Source of the DNA: a virus
DNA: 64,000 nucleotides
Strand: one strand, 5' to 3'
IMG/VR virus record: IMGVR_UViG_3300032268_001078
Location: 115,716 to 179,715 of that record
Position numbers and translations under genes: made by a program
The notes under the pieces: generated by a model
What the model saw: the letters and a program-made list of their open reading frames with translations, nothing else
What the model was told of the DNA's origin: nothing
Database searches by the model: none
Shown here: in pieces, positions 18,262-27,223 of the stretch
Position numbering within the stretch: the stretch's first letter is position 1
Layout of the letters: each line of letters opens with the position of its first letter

Positions 18262-18783
18262 TCAATAAATATGAGGAAGAATCAAGTCTATACGTTCTTG
18301 TGTTGTACCACTTATCGTAATAAGTTTTTTAGGTGGATATCTTTCTAATAACTGTTTTATTTGATAATCAACTTGATCTCTGTAGTCACTGTTAGTTTCT
18401 CTAATACCATTACTTTCAATTTCTACACCTTTAGGATCAACATAAATCACAAGATCATATTCATTTTTCAATTGCATTGCTGCTTTTTCAAAATGATATT
18501 TTTGATTATCGTCAATACTTTTAGCTAAAGCTGTAAATGCACAAACATCATAAATAGTTCTATCTGTAATAAGATTAATTTGCATTAATTCAGCACTTCT
18601 TTCTGCTAAAAATATAAATTGTCCTTTTAAAGTTGAATCTGTATTTAAAGGAATGCCTAAACTTTGTAAATATTGACTTCTTTCAGTTGCTTTATGATAG
18701 TTATTAAAATGATAATCTTGACATAACGCATTTACTAGAGTTGTTTTACCAACACTCATTGTACCACAGAGACCAATTTTCAT
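18262..18783 (-). CDS. P-loop NTPase/kinase, NadR/AAA_28-like
   Basis: 173 residues. Walker A 'GTMSVGKT' (7-14) at the very start, a 'TDRTIYDVCAFT' LID/substrate-like segment, 'LVIYVDPKGVEI' strand and a C-terminal 'KKLITISGTTQERIDLI'. This is the small P-loop kinase architecture of the NadR / AAA_28 group, which phosphorylates nucleosides or nucleotides. The substrate cannot be told. It may serve nucleotide or NAD metabolism. A TTTATTATATTAT motif lies upstream (18789-18801), as for other enzyme genes here. Confidence 0.8.
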   Translation of the reverse strand: MKIGLCGTMSVGKTTLVNALCQDYHFNNYHKATERSQYLQSLGIPLNTDSTLKGQFIFLAERSAELMQINLITDRTIYDVCAFTALAKSIDDNQKYHFEKAAMQLKNEYDLVIYVDPKGVEIESNGIRETNSDYRDQVDYQIKQLLERYPPKKLITISGTTQERIDLILPHIY

Positions 18784-18819
18784 ATATATAATATAATAAA
18801 TTTTTAATTAAAAACCAAA

Positions 18820-19056
18820 TTACATTGATTGTTCATATCTTGGATCTTTAGACGGAGGTATTCCATTAAAATCTCTTTTAGTTTCTAACCATTCTTCTCT
18901 GGTCATTTGTTGACCAAAAATATAATACTCATCTTTACTTGATTTATCTTTGTAAATAACAGCGGGTGAATCCCAATTGTGTAGTACTCTGCGATCATCA
19001 TTGTTAAACCAATGAATAATTTTACCACATGTTGTTTTTGTTTTTATTGTTTGCAT
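18820..19056 (-). CDS. Small hypothetical protein
   Basis: 78 residues from ATG 19056 (MQTIKTKTTCGKIIHWFNND); a longer frame would run into the preceding nuclease gene and lacks a good start. 'VLHNWDSPAVIYKDK...YYIFGQQMTREEWLE' resembles the short repeat of phage proteins with 'GPAv.y.dG...w..nG..hredGPA', but only one copy is present. Function unknown. The intergenic stretch before it holds a 'ATTATATTATAA' motif. Confidence 0.6.
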   Translation of the reverse strand: MQTIKTKTTCGKIIHWFNNDDRRVLHNWDSPAVIYKDKSSKDEYYIFGQQMTREEWLETKRDFNGIPPSKDPRYEQSM

Positions 19057-19087
19057 TTTATAACTTATTTTTATAATATAATGTTTT

Positions 19088-19762
19088 TTACTTGTATTTC
19101 CAAATATAACCATATGCTGTTTTTTGTCTTCCTGCAGCACAATCGGCTATACTATTTCCTGATTTTTGTAAATGTCTACCTGCTTCTAATGCTGATTGAT
19201 ATTCTTTTATTATGTTTCCTTCTAAATCTAACTGTAATATTGTTTTAGCATGAGGATTGTGAGTTCTATTTGGAGCAAATATCTTCATTGATTTACTTAT
19301 CTTATCTGACCATAATATTTCTCTACCTTTATGTGCTTTACTTATATTAGGTTGTTTTTTATCAGTTCTTGTTTTACTTATTTTTTCTTTTGTTTCATCA
19401 CTCATAGGACCTCTAGGTTTTGATAGTTTTTTACCAAAACCTTCAGGTTTAGGTTTTGATAGTTTTTTTCTTCTTTCTGGATTAGATTTCATTTCTTCCG
19501 TCCAAAACTCAGGACCACTTCCGCCTTTTTTTCTAATATTTACTACATCAAAACCCCATGCTATAAACTGATTTATCCAAAATGTTTCTAATGGTTCCCA
19601 ATCCTCATACTTCAATGAGTCAACTTGATCTATTTCATTATAAATGATATTTTTACCAAATGTTCTTTTATGAGAGTTTTTTCTCCAGTTTCCTTTAGAT
19701 TTACCAATATAAACTTTATATGGGGTATTATCTATATTTTCTACTAAATAAATATATGTCAT
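19088..19762 (-). CDS. GIY-YIG homing endonuclease (Seg-like)
   Basis: 224 residues from ATG 19762 (MTYIYLVENIDN). N-terminal GIY-YIG nuclease: 'YIYLVEN...YKVYIGKSKG' then 'EIDQVDSLKYEDWEPLETFWINQF' and 'NIRKKGGSGP'. Centre: NUMOD3-type 'SDETKEKISKTR' and 'ISKAHKGREILWSDKISKSM'. C-terminus: NUMOD1-type 'ILQLDLEGNIIKEYQSALEA...IADCAAGRQKTAYGYIWKYK', a DNA-binding helix-turn-helix. This modular layout is diagnostic of mobile phage endonucleases. Inserted between the FAD oxidoreductase and a small gene. Confidence 0.92.
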   Translation of the reverse strand: MTYIYLVENIDNTPYKVYIGKSKGNWRKNSHKRTFGKNIIYNEIDQVDSLKYEDWEPLETFWINQFIAWGFDVVNIRKKGGSGPEFWTEEMKSNPERRKKLSKPKPEGFGKKLSKPRGPMSDETKEKISKTRTDKKQPNISKAHKGREILWSDKISKSMKIFAPNRTHNPHAKTILQLDLEGNIIKEYQSALEAGRHLQKSGNSIADCAAGRQKTAYGYIWKYK

Positions 19763-19792
19763 CAATAATAAATATTACCAGAAATGAAAAAC

Positions 19793-21154
19793 CTACACAA
19801 AAGATATCAAATCTCCATCATACCATGATTTTACTTCATTATCTTTTTCTAAAATATTTATTGTATTTTGTGTTCTAATAATACTTTCAGCTACATATAT
19901 TCCATGTGCACCAGAAACAGTAATACCACGAGCAGACAATGCATCACCTACAAAATATATATTAGGATATTGTACTAAAGATAGATTTTTATAATCAACT
20001 TTTACTTCAGGCGACAAATATTTTACTTCTGGGATATAAACACCCCAATCATTACTAAATTCAAAAATATCTTTCATATCTAAAATAAAACTTTCAACAT
20101 AATCCCAATATTCACCCATTACTTGTCTTACTTTTTGTAAATCTTGAATTTGATAAGCACTGATATCTTTACCTTCAGATGTTGTTCCTGGTTTTCTTGA
20201 TGGAGAATAATATAATCCTTTACCATCTTTTTGTAATTGATTTACTACATTTCTTGACCATTCAAATGGATTTTCAATTCCTTTGATTTCCATAATAATA
20301 CCAAAATTAGTTAAGTTGTTTCTAAATTCTTCACCTTTTTTAGCATGACCATTGTAAGTAATATCACCATAAGTTTCTTCAACTGCTACATAAGCAGCAT
20401 TATTATTAGTACAAAAACTTCTAATACTTATTTTATCATCTGATTGATATAGTTTAAAATCATAACTAACATCAATTAGTTTTTGAAAGTATTTTTGTGG
20501 TGCTTCAAATCTAACTCCTATTTGTACTGATTTTGGTTCATCAGGTAATTCATAATCCTTTGCTAAGTGTTGAGCAAAATCAATTCCTGATTTACCTACT
20601 GCGAATATTAATTCATCATATGAAATAGGTTCTAATGAATTATCTAATTCAACATATTCATATTTAAAATCAATAAATGTTACTTTTGTTTCCCATTCAA
20701 AATTCACACCTTTATCTACTAAATAACTGTACCAATTTTTAGCAATTTCATGAAGAAAATTTGAACCAATATGCCATACAGGTGACATTCTTAATGTAAA
20801 TTTAGGTTTAATAAAATCAGGTTCTTCTTGTGGATTACTTAAAAATATTTCTTCTGGTTTTGGATGGAATCGTCTAAAGTTTTCAACTACTTCATCCATT
20901 AAAGACAAAGCTTTAGTTTCACCACAGTATTTAGATAACTGACCTCCTTGACTTGTTGATACTACTAATTTTCCATCAGACCATCCACCAGCACCTAACA
21001 TACCTTCCATTACTTCTTCAGGTAAACGATTATGGGGGTCTTTACCCATATCAATAATAGTAATTAAACTACCATCATAACCATTATCTACTAATTTAGT
21101 AGCAGCGTTAATTCCAGCAACACCTGCTCCTACGATAACTATTTTTTTACTCAT
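19793..21154 (-). CDS. FAD-dependent oxidoreductase (COG2509-like)
   Basis: 453 residues. N-terminal dinucleotide-binding motif 'IVIVGAGVAGINAA' (4-17), a GGWSDGKL stretch typical of the FAD-dependent dehydrogenase group, 'ELIFAVGKSG', 'SVQIGVRFE', an 'RSFCTNN' segment near the middle, and C-terminal 'YPNIYFVGDALSARGITVSGAHGIYVAESI' that contacts FAD. The bacterial family is a poorly characterised set of large flavoproteins. It is unusual in a phage and complete, so it is probably functional. No electron-transfer partner is adjacent. A 'TTTTATTATATTAT' motif (21162-21178) is just upstream. Confidence 0.85.
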   Translation of the reverse strand: MSKKIVIVGAGVAGINAATKLVDNGYDGSLITIIDMGKDPHNRLPEEVMEGMLGAGGWSDGKLVVSTSQGGQLSKYCGETKALSLMDEVVENFRRFHPKPEEIFLSNPQEEPDFIKPKFTLRMSPVWHIGSNFLHEIAKNWYSYLVDKGVNFEWETKVTFIDFKYEYVELDNSLEPISYDELIFAVGKSGIDFAQHLAKDYELPDEPKSVQIGVRFEAPQKYFQKLIDVSYDFKLYQSDDKISIRSFCTNNNAAYVAVEETYGDITYNGHAKKGEEFRNNLTNFGIIMEIKGIENPFEWSRNVVNQLQKDGKGLYYSPSRKPGTTSEGKDISAYQIQDLQKVRQVMGEYWDYVESFILDMKDIFEFSNDWGVYIPEVKYLSPEVKVDYKNLSLVQYPNIYFVGDALSARGITVSGAHGIYVAESIIRTQNTINILEKDNEVKSWYDGDLISFV

Positions 21155-21192
21155 AACTTAGATAATATAATAAAATTTGATAGAAAAACCAA

Positions 21193-21420
21193 CTATCCTT
21201 TAAGCCACTTATCTAAAATTGACTGTTGTTTTTGTGAAGCTTGATAGTTTTGTAATTTAATTGTATTTAATACTTTATAAATAAATTCAGTATTAGTATT
21301 AATATCAGCCCAACGTTTAAACCAAAGCCAAGCTTGTTCTCCTTCAGCATAACGCCCACCATTTCTATAAACTAGCGGACTAAAACTTTCTAAAAGTGAT
21401 TTTAAGGAAATATGAGACAT
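21193..21420 (-). CDS. Small hypothetical protein with (L/I)xE N-terminal tag
   Basis: 75 residues from ATG 21420 (MSHISLKSLLESFSP); the frame extends one codon to a TTG. Tryptophan-rich middle 'GEQAWLWFKRWADIN'. The start 'SLKSLLES' resembles the 'MIKLxxLLxE' tags of proteins at 52.7-56.2 kb and the capsid protein start 'QLLES'. Unknown function; possibly packaged. Lies between the metallophosphoesterase and FAD oxidoreductase genes with tight spacing. Confidence 0.65.
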   Translation of the reverse strand: MSHISLKSLLESFSPLVYRNGGRYAEGEQAWLWFKRWADINTNTEFIYKVLNTIKLQNYQASQKQQSILDKWLKG

Positions 21421-21425
21421 CAATA

Positions 21426-22520
21426 CTAAATATTGAAATAGGTTTGATTTTGTAAACCTTTTTCTTTATCCCACAAGAAAGCTTCAGCAGATTTACGAGC
21501 TCCAATGTATCCTTTTTTATGATGCCAACTATCTGTGCCACTTAAGCTACTCATATAACGAACCATTACGCCTTGTAGTTCATTGGTAGTATTAAATTTA
21601 GTTTCTTTTTTATGATGTAAATGACCTAAATGAAATTCTCTATATATAGTTTTAGCCCATTCAATAGGATTTTCTTGAGCCATTATCATTGGTAAATCTG
21701 TTACTTTTTCATTATTACCATGAGTAAGACCAATTAAACATTTACCATATGTGAAATACTTACGTGGACTTGCATTGTTATCTATAGTAACATTTTCATT
21801 ATTATGAAACCATCCTTGTAAACTATCACCTAAATAAAAACTACGCTCATAATCATGGTTACCAGGAATAACTTTAACTGTTACTGGTGCTATTTCTGAT
21901 AATTTTTGAATACCTGTAATTAATAATTCACGGCCTTTTCTAAATGTATTTTGCCATCTAGTATCTTCTTCTTGAGGTGTGCCACTTGTTGTAGCATTAA
22001 AAGGATGAGATCTATCTGAATTGAAGAAATCGTTTGAGATTGGAAATAGTATTTGATCTATATTAAAATTTTTATAGGTTTCAATAAAATAATCAATACA
22101 ATCATTGAAACGTTGTGTTGCAATATTAATATTATAATTTTCTCCAACTTCTTCATGCCAAGCTACTTTTCCAAAATGTAAATCAAAAATATTAATTTCT
22201 AATAGTTTACCAGGTTCAAGACTTGATAAAGTTGATTTTGATTTTACTACAGGAGATAACGATTTTAAATCATCTATAAATTGTTTTCTAATAGCATTTA
22301 AATCTATTTCTACTTGTTTACGATTTAACCATACTTTTACTTGAAATAAAGGTGTAGTTACAATTTTTCCATCTGGTCCTTTTGCACCTACTTCCCAACT
22401 GTTAACTATTTGTTTTTCTATATTCCATTCTTCTAATGAGATATTATGAATATTTAATAGTTGTTCTGTAGTTACAACTCTATTAGTAACCTCAGATGTT
22501 AAAACTTTTTCTATGCTCAT
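21426..22520 (-). CDS. Calcineurin-like metallophosphoesterase
   Basis: 364 residues. Metal-binding motifs in order: 'INIFDLHFGK' (D-x-H), 'FPISNDFFNSD' (variant GD/N), 'VIPGNHDYER' (GNHD), 'IGLTHGNN' and 'FHLGHLHHKKE' (GHxH). The first 90 residues form an extra N-terminal domain. This superfamily includes nucleases and phosphatases such as SbcD/Mre11; substrate here is unknown, and no SbcC partner is adjacent. Similar genes occur in other large aquatic phages. Both AT-rich upstream motifs overlap before its ATG (22533-22550). Confidence 0.85.
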   Translation of the reverse strand: MSIEKVLTSEVTNRVVTTEQLLNIHNISLEEWNIEKQIVNSWEVGAKGPDGKIVTTPLFQVKVWLNRKQVEIDLNAIRKQFIDDLKSLSPVVKSKSTLSSLEPGKLLEINIFDLHFGKVAWHEEVGENYNINIATQRFNDCIDYFIETYKNFNIDQILFPISNDFFNSDRSHPFNATTSGTPQEEDTRWQNTFRKGRELLITGIQKLSEIAPVTVKVIPGNHDYERSFYLGDSLQGWFHNNENVTIDNNASPRKYFTYGKCLIGLTHGNNEKVTDLPMIMAQENPIEWAKTIYREFHLGHLHHKKETKFNTTNELQGVMVRYMSSLSGTDSWHHKKGYIGARKSAEAFLWDKEKGLQNQTYFNI

Positions 22521-22552
22521 AAATTATTTTATATAAATATAATAAAATTTTT

Positions 22553-23587
22553 CTAAAATCCCAATTTTTCCTGGATTTTGTTTAGTACTTCTTCAGTACT
22601 CACTTCATTTTTTATAGGTTTATATTTAATTTCATGTCTTACTTCATTGCCATAAATTCTAGTTATATTGTCTTGAAACTCATGGTTTGGGGGTGTAAAA
22701 TCACTAATCAAAAATACGTGACAGTCACAACTATGTGCTAACCAACTCAAACCACTTGATACACCTATAAAATAAGAAGCTGAAGTTAGTTCGTTTACTC
22801 TGTCTTCTATTGGATAGTCGCCTGTTTTATCGATTATGTTTTTTAAGTTGGTTTTTTCGCGCGAAATCACCACAACTTCATAACCTTTTTCGACGAGGGT
22901 ATCAATAATTTTTTGCCAATCACCGTGCCACATTTTCATATCTAAACTAGCAAATTCACTTATGCAAATTTTGTTAGATTGTTTTTCTAAATTTGGTTTT
23001 TTCACATTAGCTTTTAAATGAACTCTGTCTAAACCTAAAATATCAGCTGCTATAAATGGAAGTGGTTCAGTAATATAAGAAGAAGGTTGATAAATTGGTT
23101 CATTTTTATCATGAGTTCCAACATAGTATTGAGCATACACATTATCTATTCTTGTATTAGGTTGAACAAACATAATATCTGGATAAGTTTCTATAAATAA
23201 ATTATTCCAAAAAGTTGAGCAAATTATTTTAGCTCCACTTGCTTGTCTAAGTGCTTCAATATATGGAATCCATGCTAAGTTATCACCTAAAGCATAAGCA
23301 TCTATTTTTATAAATACTACTTTATCTTTACAATTATAAACATCAGTATGAATTATTTCATTATTATTTTTAATAATTTCTACTTTCCAAAGTACTAAAT
23401 ACTGTACAGGACCACAAAACGGAACACCAGGAGTTATAGGCAATTCCATAAATCGATTTAATAAAGTATTAGTAAGTCTAACAGAATAAGTGTGTTGTAA
23501 TTCTTCTTCAGAATCAATTGTTAAAAGTACTTCAGGTGAACCTTGTTGAATAGGTAAATGTGTAATGTATTTTATAGAATATTTCAC
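22553..23587 (-). CDS. Glycosyltransferase, autotransporter heptosyltransferase-like (GT9 type)
   Basis: 344 residues with a GTG start. Two Rossmann halves: 'VFIKIDAYALGDNLAWIPYIEALRQASG' (N-terminal acceptor domain with the GDNL loop) and 'KICISEFASLDMKMWHGDWQKIIDTLVEKGYEVVVIS' then 'FIGVSSGLSWLAHSCDCHVFLISDF' (donor-binding domain). This matches the autotransporter strand-loop-strand O-heptosyltransferase family (TibC/BAHT relatives). Those enzymes glycosylate Ser residues of autotransporter adhesins. It directly follows two fibre genes, one with YadA-like repeats, so a virion fibre is a plausible acceptor (inference). Confidence 0.82.
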   Translation of the reverse strand: MKYSIKYITHLPIQQGSPEVLLTIDSEEELQHTYSVRLTNTLLNRFMELPITPGVPFCGPVQYLVLWKVEIIKNNNEIIHTDVYNCKDKVVFIKIDAYALGDNLAWIPYIEALRQASGAKIICSTFWNNLFIETYPDIMFVQPNTRIDNVYAQYYVGTHDKNEPIYQPSSYITEPLPFIAADILGLDRVHLKANVKKPNLEKQSNKICISEFASLDMKMWHGDWQKIIDTLVEKGYEVVVISREKTNLKNIIDKTGDYPIEDRVNELTSASYFIGVSSGLSWLAHSCDCHVFLISDFTPPNHEFQDNITRIYGNEVRHEIKYKPIKNEVSTEEVLNKIQEKLGF

Positions 23588-23621
23588 CCTATTAATATAA
23601 TAAAACCTTTAATAAAAACAA

Positions 23622-24119
23622 TTATGAAGGAATTCTTATGTAAGATCCTGATATTCTATAACCACTTCCAGTAAATGAAGCTGCTATATTATAATAGGCT
23701 CCACCTAAACTTACAGACATAGTAACTCCGGGAGCTCCACTTAAACGTTTTTGATAAATGTCTGTTATAAATTCATTTCCTCCACCATTATATGTTCCTA
23801 TAAAATACGAAGAACCACCTACAATAGATGAATTAAGTATTGATCCTGATGTAGCTGTCCAACTTAATTGATAATGAACAGGGGCATTAGTTGATGTATC
23901 AGTTGCAGGAATTTGTAAGAATATTGTATTTGAAGGGTTACTACCAAAACTATAATTAAAAGTTGTTGGTAAGGATGAGGTTAAGTTAGTATTATTAACA
24001 ATTAATGAACCAGTTATATTAACATTTCCATCTATTAAAGTACTACCTGTTATTTGTAGAGCGTATCCATTACTACTCCCACTGTCTTGTATTTCTATTC
24101 CAAAATCAAATGTTGACAT
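23622..24119 (-). CDS. Fibre-associated structural protein
   Basis: 165 residues. Gly/Ser/Thr-rich with fibre phrases 'LQITGSTLIDGNVNITGSLIVNN' and a C-terminal beta-rich globular part ending 'GSGYRISGSYIRIPS'. The 'ITGS' phrases match those in the 1-2638 fibre. It starts two nt after the YadA-like fibre gene, so the two are probably one functional unit, such as a fibre and its tip or chaperone. Serine-rich loops could be glycosylation acceptors for the next gene's product. Confidence 0.72.
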   Translation of the reverse strand: MSTFDFGIEIQDSGSSNGYALQITGSTLIDGNVNITGSLIVNNTNLTSSLPTTFNYSFGSNPSNTIFLQIPATDTSTNAPVHYQLSWTATSGSILNSSIVGGSSYFIGTYNGGGNEFITDIYQKRLSGAPGVTMSVSLGGAYYNIAASFTGSGYRISGSYIRIPS

Positions 24120-24120
24120 G

Positions 24121-25977
24121 TTATTTTCTTATCATTAAAGTTGTACCGTTTGCATAAACTCCTCCCACAGGAACACCATTAGTTGCAGCGTGCGCACTAC
24201 TACTATAATTCATATTAACCACTTGAGGCAGTACTATTGTACCATCATTTTGACTACCTCCATTTACTTTAGTTATTACTACTTCAAATAAATTAGTTCT
24301 AGGGCCTGATATATTTCCAGCTCCTACAATAAATGGTCTATAACCAACTGTATTATATGTGGTTGTTTGTTCTATATTTCCATGTCCTACTACAAATTGA
24401 GCAGTAGCTGAGGCTATAGTTTGATAACCACTAGTATGTGAATACTCTGATTTTGTTGTTGTTTTGTAACCTTCAGTGTGTGATGCTTGTCCTATAGTTG
24501 TTGTTAACCAGCCTTCAGCGTGTGAATATTGTCCAGAAGCGGTAACATATATACCTTCAGCATGTGAATAAAGTCCTGATGCTAATGTATAATATCCTTC
24601 AGCGTGAGCTCCTTCAGCTTTAGTTGTAGTAAATCCACCTTCAGTATGTGAAAATTGACCTATAGCTTTAGTTGCTCCTCCTTCAGCGTGACTATCTGGA
24701 CTTACAGCTGAAGATGAATTTCCTTCAGCATGAGAATAATCTCCTATAGTTATGGTGTAAAATCCTTCACTATGAGACGATATACCTAAAGCTGTAGTAC
24801 TTAATCCTTCAGCATGTGAATAATTACCCTTAGCTGTTGAAGATCCTCCTTCAGCGTGACTGTAAAGTCCAGAAGCTGATACTGTATTTCCATTAGCAAA
24901 TGAATAACTACCAACTGCTATAGAAGCTAAACCAAATGCAACTGATGATAATGATGAACTATTATTACTAGCTCCTATATTAACTGAAGATGTAGTTGAA
25001 TTACCAACAGATGTTACAGATTGTAAATTTTGATTAGTACTGTTTGCTAAATTTAAAGTTCCAGCTGTTTGATTATAACCATTAAAGAATGTAACAGTAT
25101 TACTTGATATAGAAGCAGATGCAAAATTTCCACTTGCTGTACCTCGTAAAGATCCTGTTGCTCCTGCTAAAAATACTGCTGAACCACTAAAATAACTTGT
25201 ATAAGTAGATGTATTACTATTATAACCACGTGTTCCACCAAATATAGCGTAAGGTACTGTATCAAAGGTTGTTTTACGAATAGTAAGAAGTGATGTTGCT
25301 GGTATTGTACTTGAACTTAAAACAAAATGCATAGTTGGAGCATCTTGTCCGCTAGGCTCAAATGCTACTATATTACCATTTCCAAAAGCATAATTTAATG
25401 CTAAAAATTGTTGGTTAGTTCCTACTCCAGGTTCCTCTCCTCTAAATACTTTTATTCCACCTAAAAAACCATCAAGACTTTCACTTGCTACTATTTGTAA
25501 ATTTCCATCAATATTAGTTGTAGAACCACTAAATCTTACATCATTATAAAAAGTAGTAGGCAAATAAAAACTAGCTGTTTGAGGATCAGATCCATTACTA
25601 CTAGTTACTGAAAAACTACCTGTAAATTGAAAAAATCCACCTCTTCCAACAGATTCACTTAGAATAGTAAATGAATTAGTAACATAATTTGAATAAGTAG
25701 CAAATAATGAATAATTAGTTACATTAGAAGCACTTAAAGCATAACTTGCTGTTTTAGCATTCATAGCATATGAAGCTGTAAATTTACCTAAGTCTTTAAT
25801 TTCAATTCCACCACCATTAGATCTTGATAAAATTAAACTATTACTTTGAAAATAATGTGTTGTATAACTAACACTTTGTGATTGTAAAGCAGCGTACTGT
25901 ATATTATTGTCACCTTCTGTAAAAGTAAGAGGTGATCCTTTGACGTTTCTTAATACTAATGAACCTAAATCTGGCAT
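24121..25977 (-). CDS. Fibre protein with YadA-head-like repeats
   Basis: 618 residues. N-terminal half: fibre-type 'ASYALSASNVTNY', 'GSFSVTSSNG' phrases. About residues 335-560: at least ten copies of a degenerate 14-residue repeat 'YSHAEG.ST.A.G.Y' (SHAEG, SHSEG, SHTEG, AHAEG forms), the same kind as Hep_Hag/YadA head repeats that fold into a trimeric left-handed beta-roll. C-terminus is short (GGVYANGTTLMIRK) and may be a trimerisation or attachment tip. An adhesin-like receptor-binding fibre is likely. Late-type motif 25993-26000 is upstream. Confidence 0.85.
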   Translation of the reverse strand: MPDLGSLVLRNVKGSPLTFTEGDNNIQYAALQSQSVSYTTHYFQSNSLILSRSNGGGIEIKDLGKFTASYAMNAKTASYALSASNVTNYSLFATYSNYVTNSFTILSESVGRGGFFQFTGSFSVTSSNGSDPQTASFYLPTTFYNDVRFSGSTTNIDGNLQIVASESLDGFLGGIKVFRGEEPGVGTNQQFLALNYAFGNGNIVAFEPSGQDAPTMHFVLSSSTIPATSLLTIRKTTFDTVPYAIFGGTRGYNSNTSTYTSYFSGSAVFLAGATGSLRGTASGNFASASISSNTVTFFNGYNQTAGTLNLANSTNQNLQSVTSVGNSTTSSVNIGASNNSSSLSSVAFGLASIAVGSYSFANGNTVSASGLYSHAEGGSSTAKGNYSHAEGLSTTALGISSHSEGFYTITIGDYSHAEGNSSSAVSPDSHAEGGATKAIGQFSHTEGGFTTTKAEGAHAEGYYTLASGLYSHAEGIYVTASGQYSHAEGWLTTTIGQASHTEGYKTTTKSEYSHTSGYQTIASATAQFVVGHGNIEQTTTYNTVGYRPFIVGAGNISGPRTNLFEVVITKVNGGSQNDGTIVLPQVVNMNYSSSAHAATNGVPVGGVYANGTTLMIRK

Positions 25978-26007
25978 AGTTTGTTATTTGTTATAAATAT
26001 ATTAATA

Positions 26008-26328
26008 TTATTTTTCTCTTATTAATAACTCTCCTAACACCTCTAAACGTCCAACTTCTCGTTGAAATTCAATTGGTGTCATATTTAATGATATTTTTTT
26101 TAATGTTTGTTCAAATTCCTTTTCAGCAACTTCTTTATTAAATTTGCTTTCAGTAGCTTTTTTATAGTAAGGAGCTTTAACTTTAAAGTGATGCCATGTT
26201 AATAAAGCTAAACCACCTTTTTCTTTAGCATTTGAAGCTATTTTAGCAGCACCTTCACCACGTTTTTTGGCAAACTCTTCAAAAGTTTCTTTCTTTATTT
26301 CTAATAATAATTTTATCAAGTTTATCAT
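26008..26328 (-). CDS. Small helical protein with N-terminal tag
   Basis: 106 residues, unrecognised. Begins 'MINLIKLLLEIKKETFEEFAKK', matching the MIxLxxLLxE tag (LLE|I) of the 52.7-56.2 kb proteins. The middle 'LALLTWHHFKVKAPYYKKA' is aromatic-rich; the rest is charged helix. Its ATG shares a base with the previous stop. Possibly a packaged head protein (inference). Confidence 0.7.
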   Translation of the reverse strand: MINLIKLLLEIKKETFEEFAKKRGEGAAKIASNAKEKGGLALLTWHHFKVKAPYYKKATESKFNKEVAEKEFEQTLKKISLNMTPIEFQREVGRLEVLGELLIREK

Positions 26329-27212
26329 TATCTACCTACAAGAAGAGATGTTTTAGTGCTATCAGGTTGGCCAGACATATCTGGATTATAATTTGGATTT
26401 CTTTGTTTATATCCTACTAACGGCGTTGAACGTCCTGAACTATCAATAACCTTAATTGTTATTTGTCTGTTTTTAATAGTAGGAAGTAATTTTTTCAAAA
26501 ATTCAACAAAGTCTCTTCTATCAGGGAATAATTCAGCTATGTCTCTTTCTTCAGAGTTTTTATTAACATTATATAAATAGTATCCTGATTTTAATTCAAT
26601 AGGACCCTTAACCTTTTGAGAGTATTTTAATTCAACATATGGTTTTAAGAATCTAAATACAGATACTTTGTATGTTGTAGATTTTTCTATTTTAGTACCG
26701 TCTTCTTGATCATATATTTTAGTTCTTGTTATATAGACATTATTATATCTGTCTTTCTCATCTACTTTAATTTTCTTAAATATTAAATCTTTATCTGCAC
26801 CTGTAGTTAAATCACCAAATTCTGAAGTGTCTCCAAGATCAAAAACATTGTCATTTGGTTCAACTTCTGGTGTTGTTACTTTTTTAGTTACATCACCCCT
26901 TAATGGAATTAAAATTCCTGCTTGTTTTAAGTCAGGAATAAAAGCTCTATTAATAGCTTGTCTACTAGTATAACCAAAAACAGTCATTAAATCAGTAGAC
27001 GTTAAAAAATCTTTATATTGAAGTTTTTCTAAACCTGATTTTAGTGTTTTATATCCTCTAGATGAGTTGTATTGATGAGTATTTTGAAAGTTAGTTGCTT
27101 TTGTTTCCCAATCATCTGCCAAAGTAAACATTTCTGTCATTCTAGGCATTTCTTCTAGATTGCGTCTTACAGCTTCATTTAGTACTTTTACTATAAATTT
27201 TTTAATATCCAT
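26328..27212 (-). CDS. Hypothetical protein with N-terminal tag and possible HTH
   Basis: 294 residues, unrecognised. N-terminus 'MDIKKFIVKVLNEAVRRNL' carries LNE|A, like the other tagged proteins. Around 85-110 'TSTDLMTVFGYTSRQAINRAFIPDL' looks like a helix-turn-helix. The C-terminal half (150-290) is beta-rich with 'YKVSVFRFLKPYVELKYSQ' and a helical 'RRDFVEFLKKLLPTIKNR'. Suggests a DNA-binding packaged protein, but this is a guess. Confidence 0.7.
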   Translation of the reverse strand: MDIKKFIVKVLNEAVRRNLEEMPRMTEMFTLADDWETKATNFQNTHQYNSSRGYKTLKSGLEKLQYKDFLTSTDLMTVFGYTSRQAINRAFIPDLKQAGILIPLRGDVTKKVTTPEVEPNDNVFDLGDTSEFGDLTTGADKDLIFKKIKVDEKDRYNNVYITRTKIYDQEDGTKIEKSTTYKVSVFRFLKPYVELKYSQKVKGPIELKSGYYLYNVNKNSEERDIAELFPDRRDFVEFLKKLLPTIKNRQITIKVIDSSGRSTPLVGYKQRNPNYNPDMSGQPDSTKTSLLVGR

Positions 27213-27223
27213 ATTATTAATTA

